In this document: one piece after another, positions 14,546 to 22,905 of the stretch | Numbering within the stretch: position 1 is the stretch's first letter | How the letters are laid out: each line of letters opens with the position of its first letter | Assembly: GCF_004028635.1 (NCBI RefSeq) | Contig: NZ_RQJW01000012.1 | Coordinates: forward strand, 186,001 to 250,000 | Length of the DNA: 64,000 nucleotides | From: Streptomyces cyaneus | GTDB lineage: Bacteria; Actinomycetota; Actinomycetes; Streptomycetales; Streptomycetaceae | Reading direction: 5' to 3' | Made by a program: the position numbers and the translations under genes | Notes under the pieces: model-generated | What the model was told of the DNA's origin: nothing | What the model saw: only the letters and a program-made list of their open reading frames with translations | Database searches by the model: none

Positions 14546-15066
14546 GAGCGCTCGTTCCTTTCCGTTGCACCGCTGGCAACACCGTGGTCACATCACACCA
14601 TGTGTCGATCACTTCACTGTGCGTACCTGTTGGCGCATCACACCCCTGCCATGGGCAAGGGGAACCCCTATGGGCCGAACGTTGACTGCTTCCGCGGCTA
14701 CCTCGTCCATACTGCGTCTATCAAAAGCATGGGCGTGGCGTGGGGTGGCGAAGTCTGGCGTTTAGCGTCGCGCGTATTTCTCTTCGCCTCCGCCACGGGA
14801 GGATGGGGCCGGTCGTCGGTGGCTAAGACGCCCGGGTCCGTCACCAGGTTCCGGGTGGTTGTCAACCACCCCTGGCCTTCACCGAGTACGTACCCATCAC
14901 GACCGCTGTGACGCTCTGTGGAGCGAAACCAGTCGACCGCAATACCCCGTTCCCTGAGGCAGTTTTAAGCCAACTTTGCCTTTACGCAAGAGGTCTACGG
15001 CAAGTGCTCTGGTTACCCACGGACACCAGGAATCCCGGCAGGACAATGCTGGACATCCCCTAACGA
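14546..15066. other. Long divergent intergenic region with a 19-bp inverted repeat
   Basis: This 521-bp spacer lies between divergent genes. GGGTGGTTG, one central T, then CAACCACCC (14853-14871) is a perfect inverted repeat, flanked by CCAGG and CCTGG which extend the symmetry. It is too tight for a good RNA hairpin and suits a protein-binding site. TTGACT at about 14685 is a -35-like hexamer without a well-spaced -10. No coding sequence is evident. Confidence 0.45.
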
Positions 15067-16557
15067 GTGCGTGTACATGTGGAGACACTGCTAGCGGCGC
15101 AGAATGACATGGGGGTTTGCGATGCTTTTGAGCAATACGCACCGGTCGGAAAGCCGGACGCCATGAACGCCCCTCACCCTCCGAAAGTGGCCGGAATCGA
15201 TTCGACGGTTCCCTCGCCCGCACACACTGTCGCGCCCGCGCCCGCGACCTCGGGCACCTCAGCGGTCCCCCCGCCCAACGCACCAGGGGCGCTGCTTCAG
15301 GACCGTCTCGCCGGCTGGGTCTCCGACCTCACGACACTCCATGAACTCACCGAGCGGCTGGCCCGCACGGACGCCCTCGCCGAAGCCCTCCAGGAACTGC
15401 TGCGCGCCGGAGCCGCCCTCGTGGGTGCCCGGCGCGGTCTCGTCGTACTGGAACCGGCCGACGGGCTCGGCCCGGACACGACGATCGGGCTGGGCCTCGC
15501 CCGCGCCGACCTCGGCCACATCGAGACCGTCCCGCGCAGTGCGATGTCGTACGGCAGGATCCTCGACGGACTGCCGGGTGGCGACGGTGAGATCGCCCAG
15601 CCGGACCTCCTCTCCGAGGACGGGCTCGACCCCCGCCACCGCGAGGTGGCCGCACGCCTCGGCTACGCCGCGAGCTACGCGCTCCCCCTGTCCACCAAGG
15701 CCGCGGGCCGTCTCGGCGCCGCCGTGTGGCTGTACGACGAGCCCGCCGAACCGGCCGAGCGCCAGCGCCACCTCGTCGGCCTGTACACGCGCTACGCCAC
15801 CGAGCACCTGGCCCGGCTCCTCGAAATCGAGCGCACGCGCGCGTGCATGAAGACGATGGCCGAGGAGCTGCTCCCCTCCCGTCTGCCCCGGATGGCCGGC
15901 GTCCAGCTCGCCGTGCGGCACCGTACCGGCCCGCGCGGGGGCGGCGACTGGTACGACGCGCTGCCGCTGCCGGACGCCGCGCTCGGCCTGGCGGTCGGCT
16001 CGGTGACCGGTTCGGGGCCCAGCGCCGTCGCCGCGATGGGCCGGCTGAGGGCCAGCCTGCGGGCGTACGCCGTCATGGAGGGCGAGGACCCGGTCGCGGT
16101 CCTGTCCGACCTGGAACTGCTGCTCAGACTCACCGAGCCGGCCCGCTCCGCCACCGCCCTGTTCGCCTACTGCGAGCCCTCCCTGCGCAAGATCACGCTC
16201 GCCGGTGCCGGACACACCCCGCCGCTGCTGATCGGCGATCGGCGCACGGAGTTCGTGGAGACCTCCGTGTCCGCGCCGCTGGGCATGCTGGCCTGCTGGG
16301 AGGCGCCGAGCGTGGAGCTGACGGCGGAAGCCGGAGAGACGGTCCTGCTCTACACCGACGGGCTGCTGCACCGCACCGGTGACGCCACCGACCGCGCCTT
16401 CGCCCGGCTGCACGCGGCGGCGGCCGGGGTACCCCGGGCGATCCGGCACGACCCGGACGCCGTCGTCGACCACGTCCTGCGCACCGTGCTGCCGGACGGG
16501 CTCGACCGGACGGACAGCGAGGAGGACGTCGTACTGCTGGCGGCTCGCTTCGAGTAG
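15067..16557 (+). CDS. GAF + SpoIIE-type PP2C phosphatase, possibly inactive
   Basis: A 496-residue protein (GTG 15067; ATG 15109 is an alternative). After a disordered Pro/Ala-rich start, residues about 85-260 form a GAF-like sensor (LHELTERLARTDALAEALQ to TEHLARLLEIERTRA). Residues 270-496 are a SpoIIE/RsbU phosphatase domain. GGGDWYDALPLPD and LLYTDGLLHRTGD keep their metal-site Asp residues, and the C-terminal EDVVLLAARF is present. The motif normally GDVxGHG reads GSVTGSG, so one metal-ligand Asp and the following His are Ser. Relatives dephosphorylate anti-anti-sigma factors; activity here is doubtful. No partner gene adjoins. Confidence 0.85.
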   Translation: MRVHVETLLAAQNDMGVCDAFEQYAPVGKPDAMNAPHPPKVAGIDSTVPSPAHTVAPAPATSGTSAVPPPNAPGALLQDRLAGWVSDLTTLHELTERLARTDALAEALQELLRAGAALVGARRGLVVLEPADGLGPDTTIGLGLARADLGHIETVPRSAMSYGRILDGLPGGDGEIAQPDLLSEDGLDPRHREVAARLGYAASYALPLSTKAAGRLGAAVWLYDEPAEPAERQRHLVGLYTRYATEHLARLLEIERTRACMKTMAEELLPSRLPRMAGVQLAVRHRTGPRGGGDWYDALPLPDAALGLAVGSVTGSGPSAVAAMGRLRASLRAYAVMEGEDPVAVLSDLELLLRLTEPARSATALFAYCEPSLRKITLAGAGHTPPLLIGDRRTEFVETSVSAPLGMLACWEAPSVELTAEAGETVLLYTDGLLHRTGDATDRAFARLHAAAAGVPRAIRHDPDAVVDHVLRTVLPDGLDRTDSEEDVVLLAARFE

Positions 16558-16701
16558 CGGCGCGCTGACCTTCGGTCACTCCCCATAACAGGCACGTGGT
16601 CTGCGCCATAGCAGCGGCGGGCAAGCGGTCTTTCGCCCTGGGCGCTCCCCTCCACGACCGTACGATGGACGGGGTCCAGTGCCGTATCGAGGAGGAAGAC
16701 C

Positions 16702-18159
16702 GTGGCCGACGAGCTCACCCCGGAGACCCCGGAAGAGTCGGAAGAGCCGATCAAGCAGCGCAAGAACGGCCTGTACCCGGGCGTGTCCGACGAGCTCGCC
16801 GAGAGCATGAAGTCCGGCTGGGCCGACACGGAGCTGCGCGACCTGGAGCCGATCCCCCAGGCCGCCGAGACGGCTGCCCGCCGTGCCGCGCTGTCGGCGC
16901 GCTTCCCGGGTGAGCGTCTGGTGATCCCCGCGGGCAACCTGAAGACGCGGTCGAACGACACCGAGTACGCCTTCCGGGCCTCGGTCGAGTACGCGTATCT
17001 CACCGGCAACCAGACCGAGGACGGCGTGCTCGTCCTGGAGCCCGTCGCCGACGGTCACAAGGCGACGATCTACCTTCTGCCGCGCTCCGACCGGGAGAAC
17101 GGCGAGTTCTGGCTGTCCGGCCAGGGCGAACTGTGGGTCGGCCGCAGGCACTCGCTGACCGAGGCGGAGAAGCTGTACGGCATCCCCGCCTCCGACGTGC
17201 GCGAGCTGACGGACAAGCTCCGCGAGGCGACGGGGCCCGTGCGTGTCGTCCGTGGCTACGACGCCGGCATCGAGTCCGCGCTGACCGACAAGGTCACCGC
17301 CGAGCGGGACGAGGAGCTGCGGGTCTTCCTGTCCGAGGCGCGGCTGGTCAAGGACGCGTTCGAGGTCGGCGAGCTGCAGAAGGCCGTCGACTCGACCGTG
17401 CGCGGCTTCGAGGACGTGGTGAAGGTCCTCGACAAGGCCGAGGCGACGAGCGAGCGCTACATCGAGGGCACGTTCTTCCTCCGCGCGCGCGTGGAGGGCA
17501 ACGACGTCGGCTACGGCTCCATCTGCGCGGCCGGCCCGCACGCCTGCACGCTGCACTGGGTGCGCAACGACGGGGCCGTGCGCTCGGGTGACCTGCTGCT
17601 GCTCGACGCGGGCGTCGAGACCCACACGTACTACACCGCCGACGTGACGCGGACGCTGCCGATCAACGGCCGGTACAGCGAGATCCAGAAGAAGATCTAC
17701 GACGCCGTGTACGACGCCCAGGAGGCCGGTATCGCGGCTGTGAAGCCGGGGGCGAAGTACCGGGACTTCCATGACGCGGCCCAGCGTGTGCTGACCGAGC
17801 GGCTCGTCGAGTGGGGGCTCGTCGAGGGGCCGGTGGAGCGGGTGCTGGAGCTGGGGCTTCAGCGGCGGTGGACGCTGCACGGGACGGGGCACATGCTCGG
17901 CATGGACGTCCATGACTGCGCCGCGGCGCGGACGGAGACGTATGTGGAGGGTGTGCTGGAGCCGGGGATGGTGCTGACCGTCGAGCCCGGGCTGTACTTC
18001 CAGGCCGATGACCTGACCGTGCCGGAGGAGTACCGGGGGATCGGGGTGCGGATCGAGGACGACATTCTGGTGACGGAGGATGGGAACCGGAACCTGAGCG
18101 CCGGGCTGCCTCGGCGGTCGGATGAGGTGGAGAGCTGGATGGCCTCTTTGAAGGGCTGA
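16702..18159 (+). CDS. pepP: Xaa-Pro aminopeptidase (aminopeptidase P)
   Basis: A 485-residue protein starting at GTG 16702 behind GAGGAAGACC. It has an N-terminal aminopeptidase P domain (about 60-200) and a C-terminal M24 pita-bread catalytic domain. All five metal ligands are seen: Asp in LLLLDAGVE, Asp in YTADVTRTLP, His in HGTGHMLGMDVHD, Glu in TVEPGLYF and Glu in VRIEDDILVT. It removes an N-terminal residue preceding proline using two Mn ions in the cytosol. The length fits the long bacterial PepP class. The gene stands alone, followed by an interspersed streptomycete repeat. Confidence 0.93.
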   Translation: MADELTPETPEESEEPIKQRKNGLYPGVSDELAESMKSGWADTELRDLEPIPQAAETAARRAALSARFPGERLVIPAGNLKTRSNDTEYAFRASVEYAYLTGNQTEDGVLVLEPVADGHKATIYLLPRSDRENGEFWLSGQGELWVGRRHSLTEAEKLYGIPASDVRELTDKLREATGPVRVVRGYDAGIESALTDKVTAERDEELRVFLSEARLVKDAFEVGELQKAVDSTVRGFEDVVKVLDKAEATSERYIEGTFFLRARVEGNDVGYGSICAAGPHACTLHWVRNDGAVRSGDLLLLDAGVETHTYYTADVTRTLPINGRYSEIQKKIYDAVYDAQEAGIAAVKPGAKYRDFHDAAQRVLTERLVEWGLVEGPVERVLELGLQRRWTLHGTGHMLGMDVHDCAAARTETYVEGVLEPGMVLTVEPGLYFQADDLTVPEEYRGIGVRIEDDILVTEDGNRNLSAGLPRRSDEVESWMASLKG

Positions 18160-18210
18160 CGTCGGATTGATGGCCGGGTGCCAAAGGGGTGTCCGGCCGT
18201 CGTCGCGGTC

Positions 18211-18252
18211 TGCGGGTTGTGGGGGCTTGTCGCGCAGTTCCCCGCGCCCCTA
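18211..18252. repeat. Streptomycete interspersed intergenic repeat
   Basis: The stretch GGGGGCTTGT then CGCGCAGTTCCCCGCGCCCC is a short palindromic element I recognise as recurrent in intergenic regions of many Streptomyces genomes. GGGGC can pair with GCCCC over a short loop, so it may act as a terminator of pepP. Confidence 0.6.
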
Positions 18253-18262
18253 GGGGGTTGGG

Positions 18263-19609
18263 GTGGACCTGCATCTGGAGGCCGACGTCGGTGAAGGGCG
18301 TCGTGCGGGGCTCGAGCGTGCCCTGCGCGATGCCGTGCGGGACGGGCGGCTTGCTCCCGGGGAGCGGTTGCCTGCTACCCGGCGGCTCGCCGACGAGCTC
18401 GGCATCTCGCGGAACACCGTGAAGGCGGCCTACGACCAGCTTGTCGCCGAGGGGTATCTCACCGCCCGGCAGGGGGCCGGTACGCGAGTGGCCGCGCTGC
18501 CTCCCGTCGACGCCGGGCCGCCGGAGGCCGCCGCACGCGCGCGTGAGGCGCGTTTTGATCTGCGGCCGGGGAGTCCGGACGTGGGGGCGTTTCCGGCGGC
18601 TGCCTGGTTGCGGGCGTTGCGCAGGGCCATCGCCACGGCGCCCTCGCCGGCGTACGACTACGGCGATCCGCGCGGTCGTATCGAGTTGCGGACCGCGCTG
18701 TCGGGGTATCTGGGGCGGGCGCGTGGGGTGATCGCGCCGCCGGAGCGGATCGTGATCACCTCCGGGTATGTGCAGGGGTTGGCCCTCCTCACGCGCGTGT
18801 TGGAGGGCGGCGTCATCGCCATGGAGGATCCGGGGTTGCCGTTCCATCGGGAGGTGGTGCGGCGCAACGGGGGCGCCGTCGTGCCCGTGCCCGTCGACGA
18901 ACGAGGGGCGTGCGCGGAGGAGTTGGGGGACTGCTCGGCCGTTGTCGTCACGCCCGCGCATCAGTATCCGACCGGTGTGACCCTGCATCCGGAGCGGCGG
19001 CGGGCCATCGGCGACTGGGCACGCGCGCGTGGCGGACTGATCGTCGAGGACGACTACGACGGGGAGTTCCGCTACGACCGCCAGCCCGTCGGCGCGCTGC
19101 AGGGGATGGCGCCGGGGCAGGTGGTGTATCTGGGGACCGCGTCGAAGACCCTCGGGCCCGCGCTGCGGCTCGGCTGGATGGTGCTGCCGCCGCACCTGGT
19201 CGACGCCGTGGCCGACGCCAAGCTGCACAGTGACCATCACACCGAGTCCATCGGCCAGTTGGCGCTCGCCGAGCTGATCGACAGCCACGCGTACGACCGT
19301 CATGTGCGGGCCTGTCGGCTGCGGTATCGGCGGCGCCGGGATCAGCTCCTGGACCGGCTGGGGGCGCGCCGGCGGGTGCGGGGGATCGCGGCCGGGCTGC
19401 ACGCGCTGGTGGAGGTCGACGACGAGGCGGAGGTGCTGGCGCGGGCGGAGGCGGAAGGGCTCGCGGTAGGGCATCTGGGGGAGCACTGGCATACGCCGGG
19501 CGGCGGCGAGGGACGGCCGCAGGGGCTCGTCGTGGGGTACGGGACACCTCGGGAGCGGGTGTATCCGGAAGCGCTGGAGGTGTTGGTGAAGGTGCTGGGC
19601 AGGGCGTGA
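18263..19609 (+). CDS. MocR/PdxR-type GntR regulator with aminotransferase domain
   Basis: A 448-residue protein from GTG 18263. Residues about 5-75 form a GntR winged helix (LADELGISRNTVKAAYDQLVAEGYL). After a linker, residues 110-445 form a class I aminotransferase fold with VEDDYDGEFRY and the PLP lysine in LGTASKTLGPALRLGW. MocR proteins sense PLP or an amino-compound ligand and control neighbouring genes. The MFS gene starts 68 bp downstream behind a pair of direct repeats that would suit this protein, so autoregulation and control of the transporter are likely. There is no sign of the PLP-synthesis genes that PdxR controls. Confidence 0.9.
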   Translation: MDLHLEADVGEGRRAGLERALRDAVRDGRLAPGERLPATRRLADELGISRNTVKAAYDQLVAEGYLTARQGAGTRVAALPPVDAGPPEAAARAREARFDLRPGSPDVGAFPAAAWLRALRRAIATAPSPAYDYGDPRGRIELRTALSGYLGRARGVIAPPERIVITSGYVQGLALLTRVLEGGVIAMEDPGLPFHREVVRRNGGAVVPVPVDERGACAEELGDCSAVVVTPAHQYPTGVTLHPERRRAIGDWARARGGLIVEDDYDGEFRYDRQPVGALQGMAPGQVVYLGTASKTLGPALRLGWMVLPPHLVDAVADAKLHSDHHTESIGQLALAELIDSHAYDRHVRACRLRYRRRRDQLLDRLGARRRVRGIAAGLHALVEVDDEAEVLARAEAEGLAVGHLGEHWHTPGGGEGRPQGLVVGYGTPRERVYPEALEVLVKVLGRA

Positions 19610-19645
19610 ATTGGACCAGTTAGATGCCTCAGTATTGGGCCTGTT
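19610..19645. promoter_or_regulatory. 24-bp-spaced direct repeat, candidate MocR operator
   Basis: ATTGGACCAGTT (19610-19621) and ATTGGGCCTGTT (19634-19645) are 12-bp repeats with two mismatches, 24 bp apart, between the MocR and MFS genes. MocR regulators commonly bind spaced direct repeats. TTGAGA (19644) and TAACGT (19665) just downstream could be the promoter of the MFS gene. Confidence 0.45.
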
Positions 19646-19677
19646 GAGAGGTCCACGGCATCTTTAACGTCGTTGGC

Positions 19678-20907
19678 ATGACAACCCGCCTTCTCCCGCC
19701 CGCCGGCCCACAACGCGTGCTGGCCTCGGCCCAGTTGGCCAACTCGATCGGCGACGGCGCCTACTACGTGACGTCGGCCTTGTACTTCACCCATGTCGTC
19801 GGCCTCGCGCCCGCGCGCGTGGGGCTCGGACTGACCGTCGCCTGGGCCGTCGGCTCGCTGGCAGGGGTGCCTCTCGGGCGGCTCGCCGACCGGCGCGGGC
19901 CGCGTGGCACCGCGGTGCTGCTCGCGCTGGCGACGGCGCTCGCGGTGGCGTCCTTCCTCGTCGTCGACGGCTTCGTGCCGTTCGTGGCGGCCGCCTGCGC
20001 CTACGCGACCGCCCAGTCGGGGCTGGCCGCGGCCCGGCAGGCGCTGCTGGCCGGGCTGGTGTCCGCCGGGGACCGGACCGGGCTGCTCGCGCATCTGCAG
20101 TCCACGCTCAACGCCGGGCTGGCGGTGGGGGCGGCGCTGGGCGGGCTGGCGCTGAACGCCGGGACGCGGGAGGCGTATCTCGGCGTGCTCGCCTTGGACG
20201 CGGTGAGCTTCGTCGTCTGTGCGGGGGTGCTGGTGCGGCTGCCGTCGGTGGAGCCGGTTTCCGTGCGGCCACGTGGCTCCCTCGGCGTCCTGCGTGACCG
20301 CCCGTACGCCGCCGTCGCGCTCCTCAACACCGTGCTGTTGCTCCGGCTGCCGCTGCTCAGCCTCGTGCTGCCGCTGTGGATCACCCGCAGGACCGAGGCG
20401 CCGGCCTGGCTGGTCTCGGCGCTGTTCGTGCTCAACACCGGTGCGGTGATGCTTTTCCAGGTCAGGGCGGCGCGCGGCGTCACGGGTCTGGCCACCGCCA
20501 CGCGCGCGGTGCGTCGTGCGGGCTGGGTGATGCTCGCCGCGTGTGTGGTGTTCGCGCTGTCGGCGGGCGCCTCGCTGTGGGTGGCCGTCGGTTTCCTGGT
20601 GGTGGGTGCGGTGCTTCAAGTGGTCGCCGAGATGGGGCAGTCGGCGGGTTCCTGGCAGCTGTCGTTCGACCTGGCCCCGGAGGGCCGCGTCGGCGAGTAC
20701 CAGGGCCTGTTCGGGACCGGCGTCACGATCGCCCGCACCCTCGGCCCGCTCCTTCTGACGGGCCTGCTCGTGGAGTGGGGGACGCCGGGCTGGCTGCTGC
20801 TGGGCGCCGCGATGCTGGCGGCGTCGTACGGGATGGGACCGGCGGCACGGTGGGCCGCCGGCCGCCGGGCGGAGCAGATGGTCAGGCAGCCCGAGCTCGT
20901 GCCGTGA
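19678..20907 (+). CDS. MFS transporter
   Basis: A 409-residue integral membrane protein with about 12 predicted helices. The loop between helices 2 and 3 has GVPLGRLADRRGPRG, the MFS A-like motif. Drug or metabolite export is plausible, but the substrate cannot be read from sequence. No Shine-Dalgarno precedes ATG 19678. A TAACGT element ends eight bases before it, so the mRNA may be leaderless. It is probably controlled by the MocR regulator upstream. Its last 26 bases overlap the 3' end of the converging CitG-like gene. Confidence 0.88.
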   Translation: MTTRLLPPAGPQRVLASAQLANSIGDGAYYVTSALYFTHVVGLAPARVGLGLTVAWAVGSLAGVPLGRLADRRGPRGTAVLLALATALAVASFLVVDGFVPFVAAACAYATAQSGLAAARQALLAGLVSAGDRTGLLAHLQSTLNAGLAVGAALGGLALNAGTREAYLGVLALDAVSFVVCAGVLVRLPSVEPVSVRPRGSLGVLRDRPYAAVALLNTVLLLRLPLLSLVLPLWITRRTEAPAWLVSALFVLNTGAVMLFQVRAARGVTGLATATRAVRRAGWVMLAACVVFALSAGASLWVAVGFLVVGAVLQVVAEMGQSAGSWQLSFDLAPEGRVGEYQGLFGTGVTIARTLGPLLLTGLLVEWGTPGWLLLGAAMLAASYGMGPAARWAAGRRAEQMVRQPELVP

Positions 20908-21715
20908 CGGGCAGCGAGTCCAGGAACAGCGCCCCCGCCAGCAGCCCCGCACTCCCCCGTGGGCTCCACGCGCGTGCGTGCAGGTCGGTATCGAGGGCGA
21001 CGAGGGCCGCCGCGCCGGCCTCGGTGGCCGTACCGCCCGCTTCCAGGACTCCGCGGGCGCCCGCCTGGACCTGCCGTAGGCCGATGGGGCCCGCGGTGTA
21101 GAGGAGTTCGGTGTCCTGGAGGGTGGACATCACGGTGAGCAGGGCGTCCAGGCGGGCCTGTTCCTCCGTGGCGCCGGCCGAGCGGGCGGTTGCGAGCGCG
21201 TCCAGCGCCCGTCGTACGTGCGGGAATCCGGCCCGGGCCTCGCCCCGCGCCCCGGCGGCGCCGTACTTCGCGGACACCGAGGAGCCCCGGGAGGGCCTGC
21301 GTGGGGCGCGTTTGTCGGTGTGCGCGGCGATGCGCTTGGCGGTGGCGGCGACGTCCCGTGCCCCGGCCCGGGGGTCGAGCGCGGCCGCGGCGACCAGCAG
21401 GCCGAGCGCCCACAGCGCGCCCCGGTGTCCGCCGCCCGCGAGGTGGACCGAGTGCTCGGTGCACCTGCCGATCGCGCCCAGTTCGCTGCGCAGCCCGGGC
21501 GTCGGCTCGCCCGTGCGCCGGGCTGCGGCGGCCATCGCCGTGAGGCCCGGCGTGAGCGCCCTGGCCGACCAGCGCAGCATGCAGTGGTCCCGGCGGGTGA
21601 CGCGGGCGCCGAGGTCACGCGGGTCGGGCAGGCCCGGCTTGGGAGCCAGGGCCAGCTGCCCGGTCAGCGCGGTCACGGCGGCCTGCGCCAGCGCCTCGTC
21701 CTCGCGGCTGCTCAT
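20882..21715 (-). CDS. CitG/MdcB-type triphosphoribosyl-dephospho-CoA synthase family protein
   Basis: A 277-residue protein. The N-terminal LALAPKPGLPDPRDLGA followed by DHCMLRWSARAL matches the family's E/P-KPGLPD signature. The middle has the nucleotide-site-like CTEHSVHLAGGGHRGALWALGLL and HTDKRAPRRPSRGSSVSAKYG. Characterised members make the prosthetic-group precursor of citrate lyase or malonate decarboxylase from ATP and dephospho-CoA. No lyase or decarboxylase genes are nearby, so the acceptor is unknown. It starts 11 bp after the dioxygenase gene with AGGGGG as ribosome site, so the two form an operon. Its 3' end overlaps the MFS gene tail-to-tail. Confidence 0.8.
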   Translation of the reverse strand: MSSREDEALAQAAVTALTGQLALAPKPGLPDPRDLGARVTRRDHCMLRWSARALTPGLTAMAAAARRTGEPTPGLRSELGAIGRCTEHSVHLAGGGHRGALWALGLLVAAAALDPRAGARDVAATAKRIAAHTDKRAPRRPSRGSSVSAKYGAAGARGEARAGFPHVRRALDALATARSAGATEEQARLDALLTVMSTLQDTELLYTAGPIGLRQVQAGARGVLEAGGTATEAGAAALVALDTDLHARAWSPRGSAGLLAGALFLDSLPVTARARAA

Positions 21716-21726
21716 GGCCGTACCCC

Positions 21727-22671
21727 CTACGAGGACGCCGAGGCCGACGGGGCGTCGCTGGGCGGGGTGCCCGTGGGGGCGCCGCTCGGCGGCGTACCGC
21801 CCTCGCCGCCACCGCCGCCGCTGCCCGCGCCGGTGTTCTCGGCGTCGGGGTCGACGCCCAGGGTGAGGAAGCCCTTGTAGCCCTTGGACGGGTCCTTCTT
21901 GTGCACGGCCTTGAGGGTGAGCAGGCCGCTGGAGGCGCCGCCGCCGTCGTAGACCATGTCGTTGTCGAGGGTGGTGTAGCTGCCGGAGTGCTTCGAGTAG
22001 GGCTCCAGCGTGAAGATCTCCTCGGCGATGTCGTCGGCGAAGAACAGCTGGCCCGTGTAGTTGACCTTGCCGCCCTCGTAGGTGCCGTCCTCCTTCTGGC
22101 CGCCGGTGTGCACCTTGAGGTGGATGTGGCAGGTGCGCGGGGTGTACCAGCCCGGGAAGATCGTCTCGAACTTGACCACCCCGTTGGCGTTGGCGATCTG
22201 GTAGCCGCGCAGGTACGTGTTGTCGTTGGCGGTCGAGCCGTCCTCGCTCTCGGCGGGCGCGGAGCCGCCGGGGTTGGCCGTGGTGTAGCCGGAGTAGTAG
22301 CCCCAGGCGTCGCAGTGCCAGATCTCCACTGCCGCACCGGAGACCGGGGTGCAGCCGTCGGTGGCGTCGACGACGGTGAGGCGCAGCGTCAGCGGGACAC
22401 CGCTCTTGCCCTCGGTGATGTCCTTTCTGACCAGCGCGTTGTCGAGGTAGTAGGGACCTTCGGTGACGCTCGACATCAGCGTCATGCAGCTGCCGGCGCT
22501 CTCCGAGGCGGTGGTGGTGGCCGTCGCCGCGGCGTCCGTCGCGGTGGTGCCGGTGTCGGCGAAGGCCGCCTGATAACCGGCGACCGCGAGCCCGCCCGCC
22601 GCTACCGTTCCTCCGGTCACCGCGATCGCGCGGCGCCGAGTGATCGACTTGTCCTTGTGGCTTCCCGTCAT
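21727..22671 (-). CDS. Tat-exported intradiol ring-cleavage dioxygenase-like protein
   Basis: A 314-residue protein. The start at 22671 gives a clean Tat signal, KSITRRRAIAVTGGTVAAGGLAVAGY; an in-frame ATG at 22800 has no ribosome site. Residues about 65-265 form the protocatechuate 3,4-dioxygenase beta-type fold, with Fe ligands apparent: Tyr in TEGPYYLDN, Tyr in FPGWYTPRTCHIHLKV and the two His of that motif. The tail is a Gly/Pro/Ser/Thr-rich linker. Export marks it as one of the extracytoplasmic dioxygenases of actinomycetes thought to act on catechols outside the cell. It is co-transcribed with the CitG-like gene. Confidence 0.9.
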   Translation of the reverse strand: MTGSHKDKSITRRRAIAVTGGTVAAGGLAVAGYQAAFADTGTTATDAAATATTTASESAGSCMTLMSSVTEGPYYLDNALVRKDITEGKSGVPLTLRLTVVDATDGCTPVSGAAVEIWHCDAWGYYSGYTTANPGGSAPAESEDGSTANDNTYLRGYQIANANGVVKFETIFPGWYTPRTCHIHLKVHTGGQKEDGTYEGGKVNYTGQLFFADDIAEEIFTLEPYSKHSGSYTTLDNDMVYDGGGASSGLLTLKAVHKKDPSKGYKGFLTLGVDPDAENTGAGSGGGGGEGGTPPSGAPTGTPPSDAPSASASS

Positions 22672-22905
22672 GACCAGGAAATTAGGGACGCCGTCCGTCA
22701 GGAGCTTGAGGTGGCGCTGTGCGGAGGCTGTGAGTCCTGAGGGAGCTGAAGTTCGCAGCCGGGGCTGTCCGTTGATGGGTTCGTCACCCGTACAGCTCAC
22801 CGGCTACCCCAAATGAGTAGCTACCGGTGGGTTTATCGCATTCCCGGGCAAAGAGAACTGGTCACTTCCGCGATCTGCCCTGTCCTGCCCAGGAGAGCGA
22901 AGACG

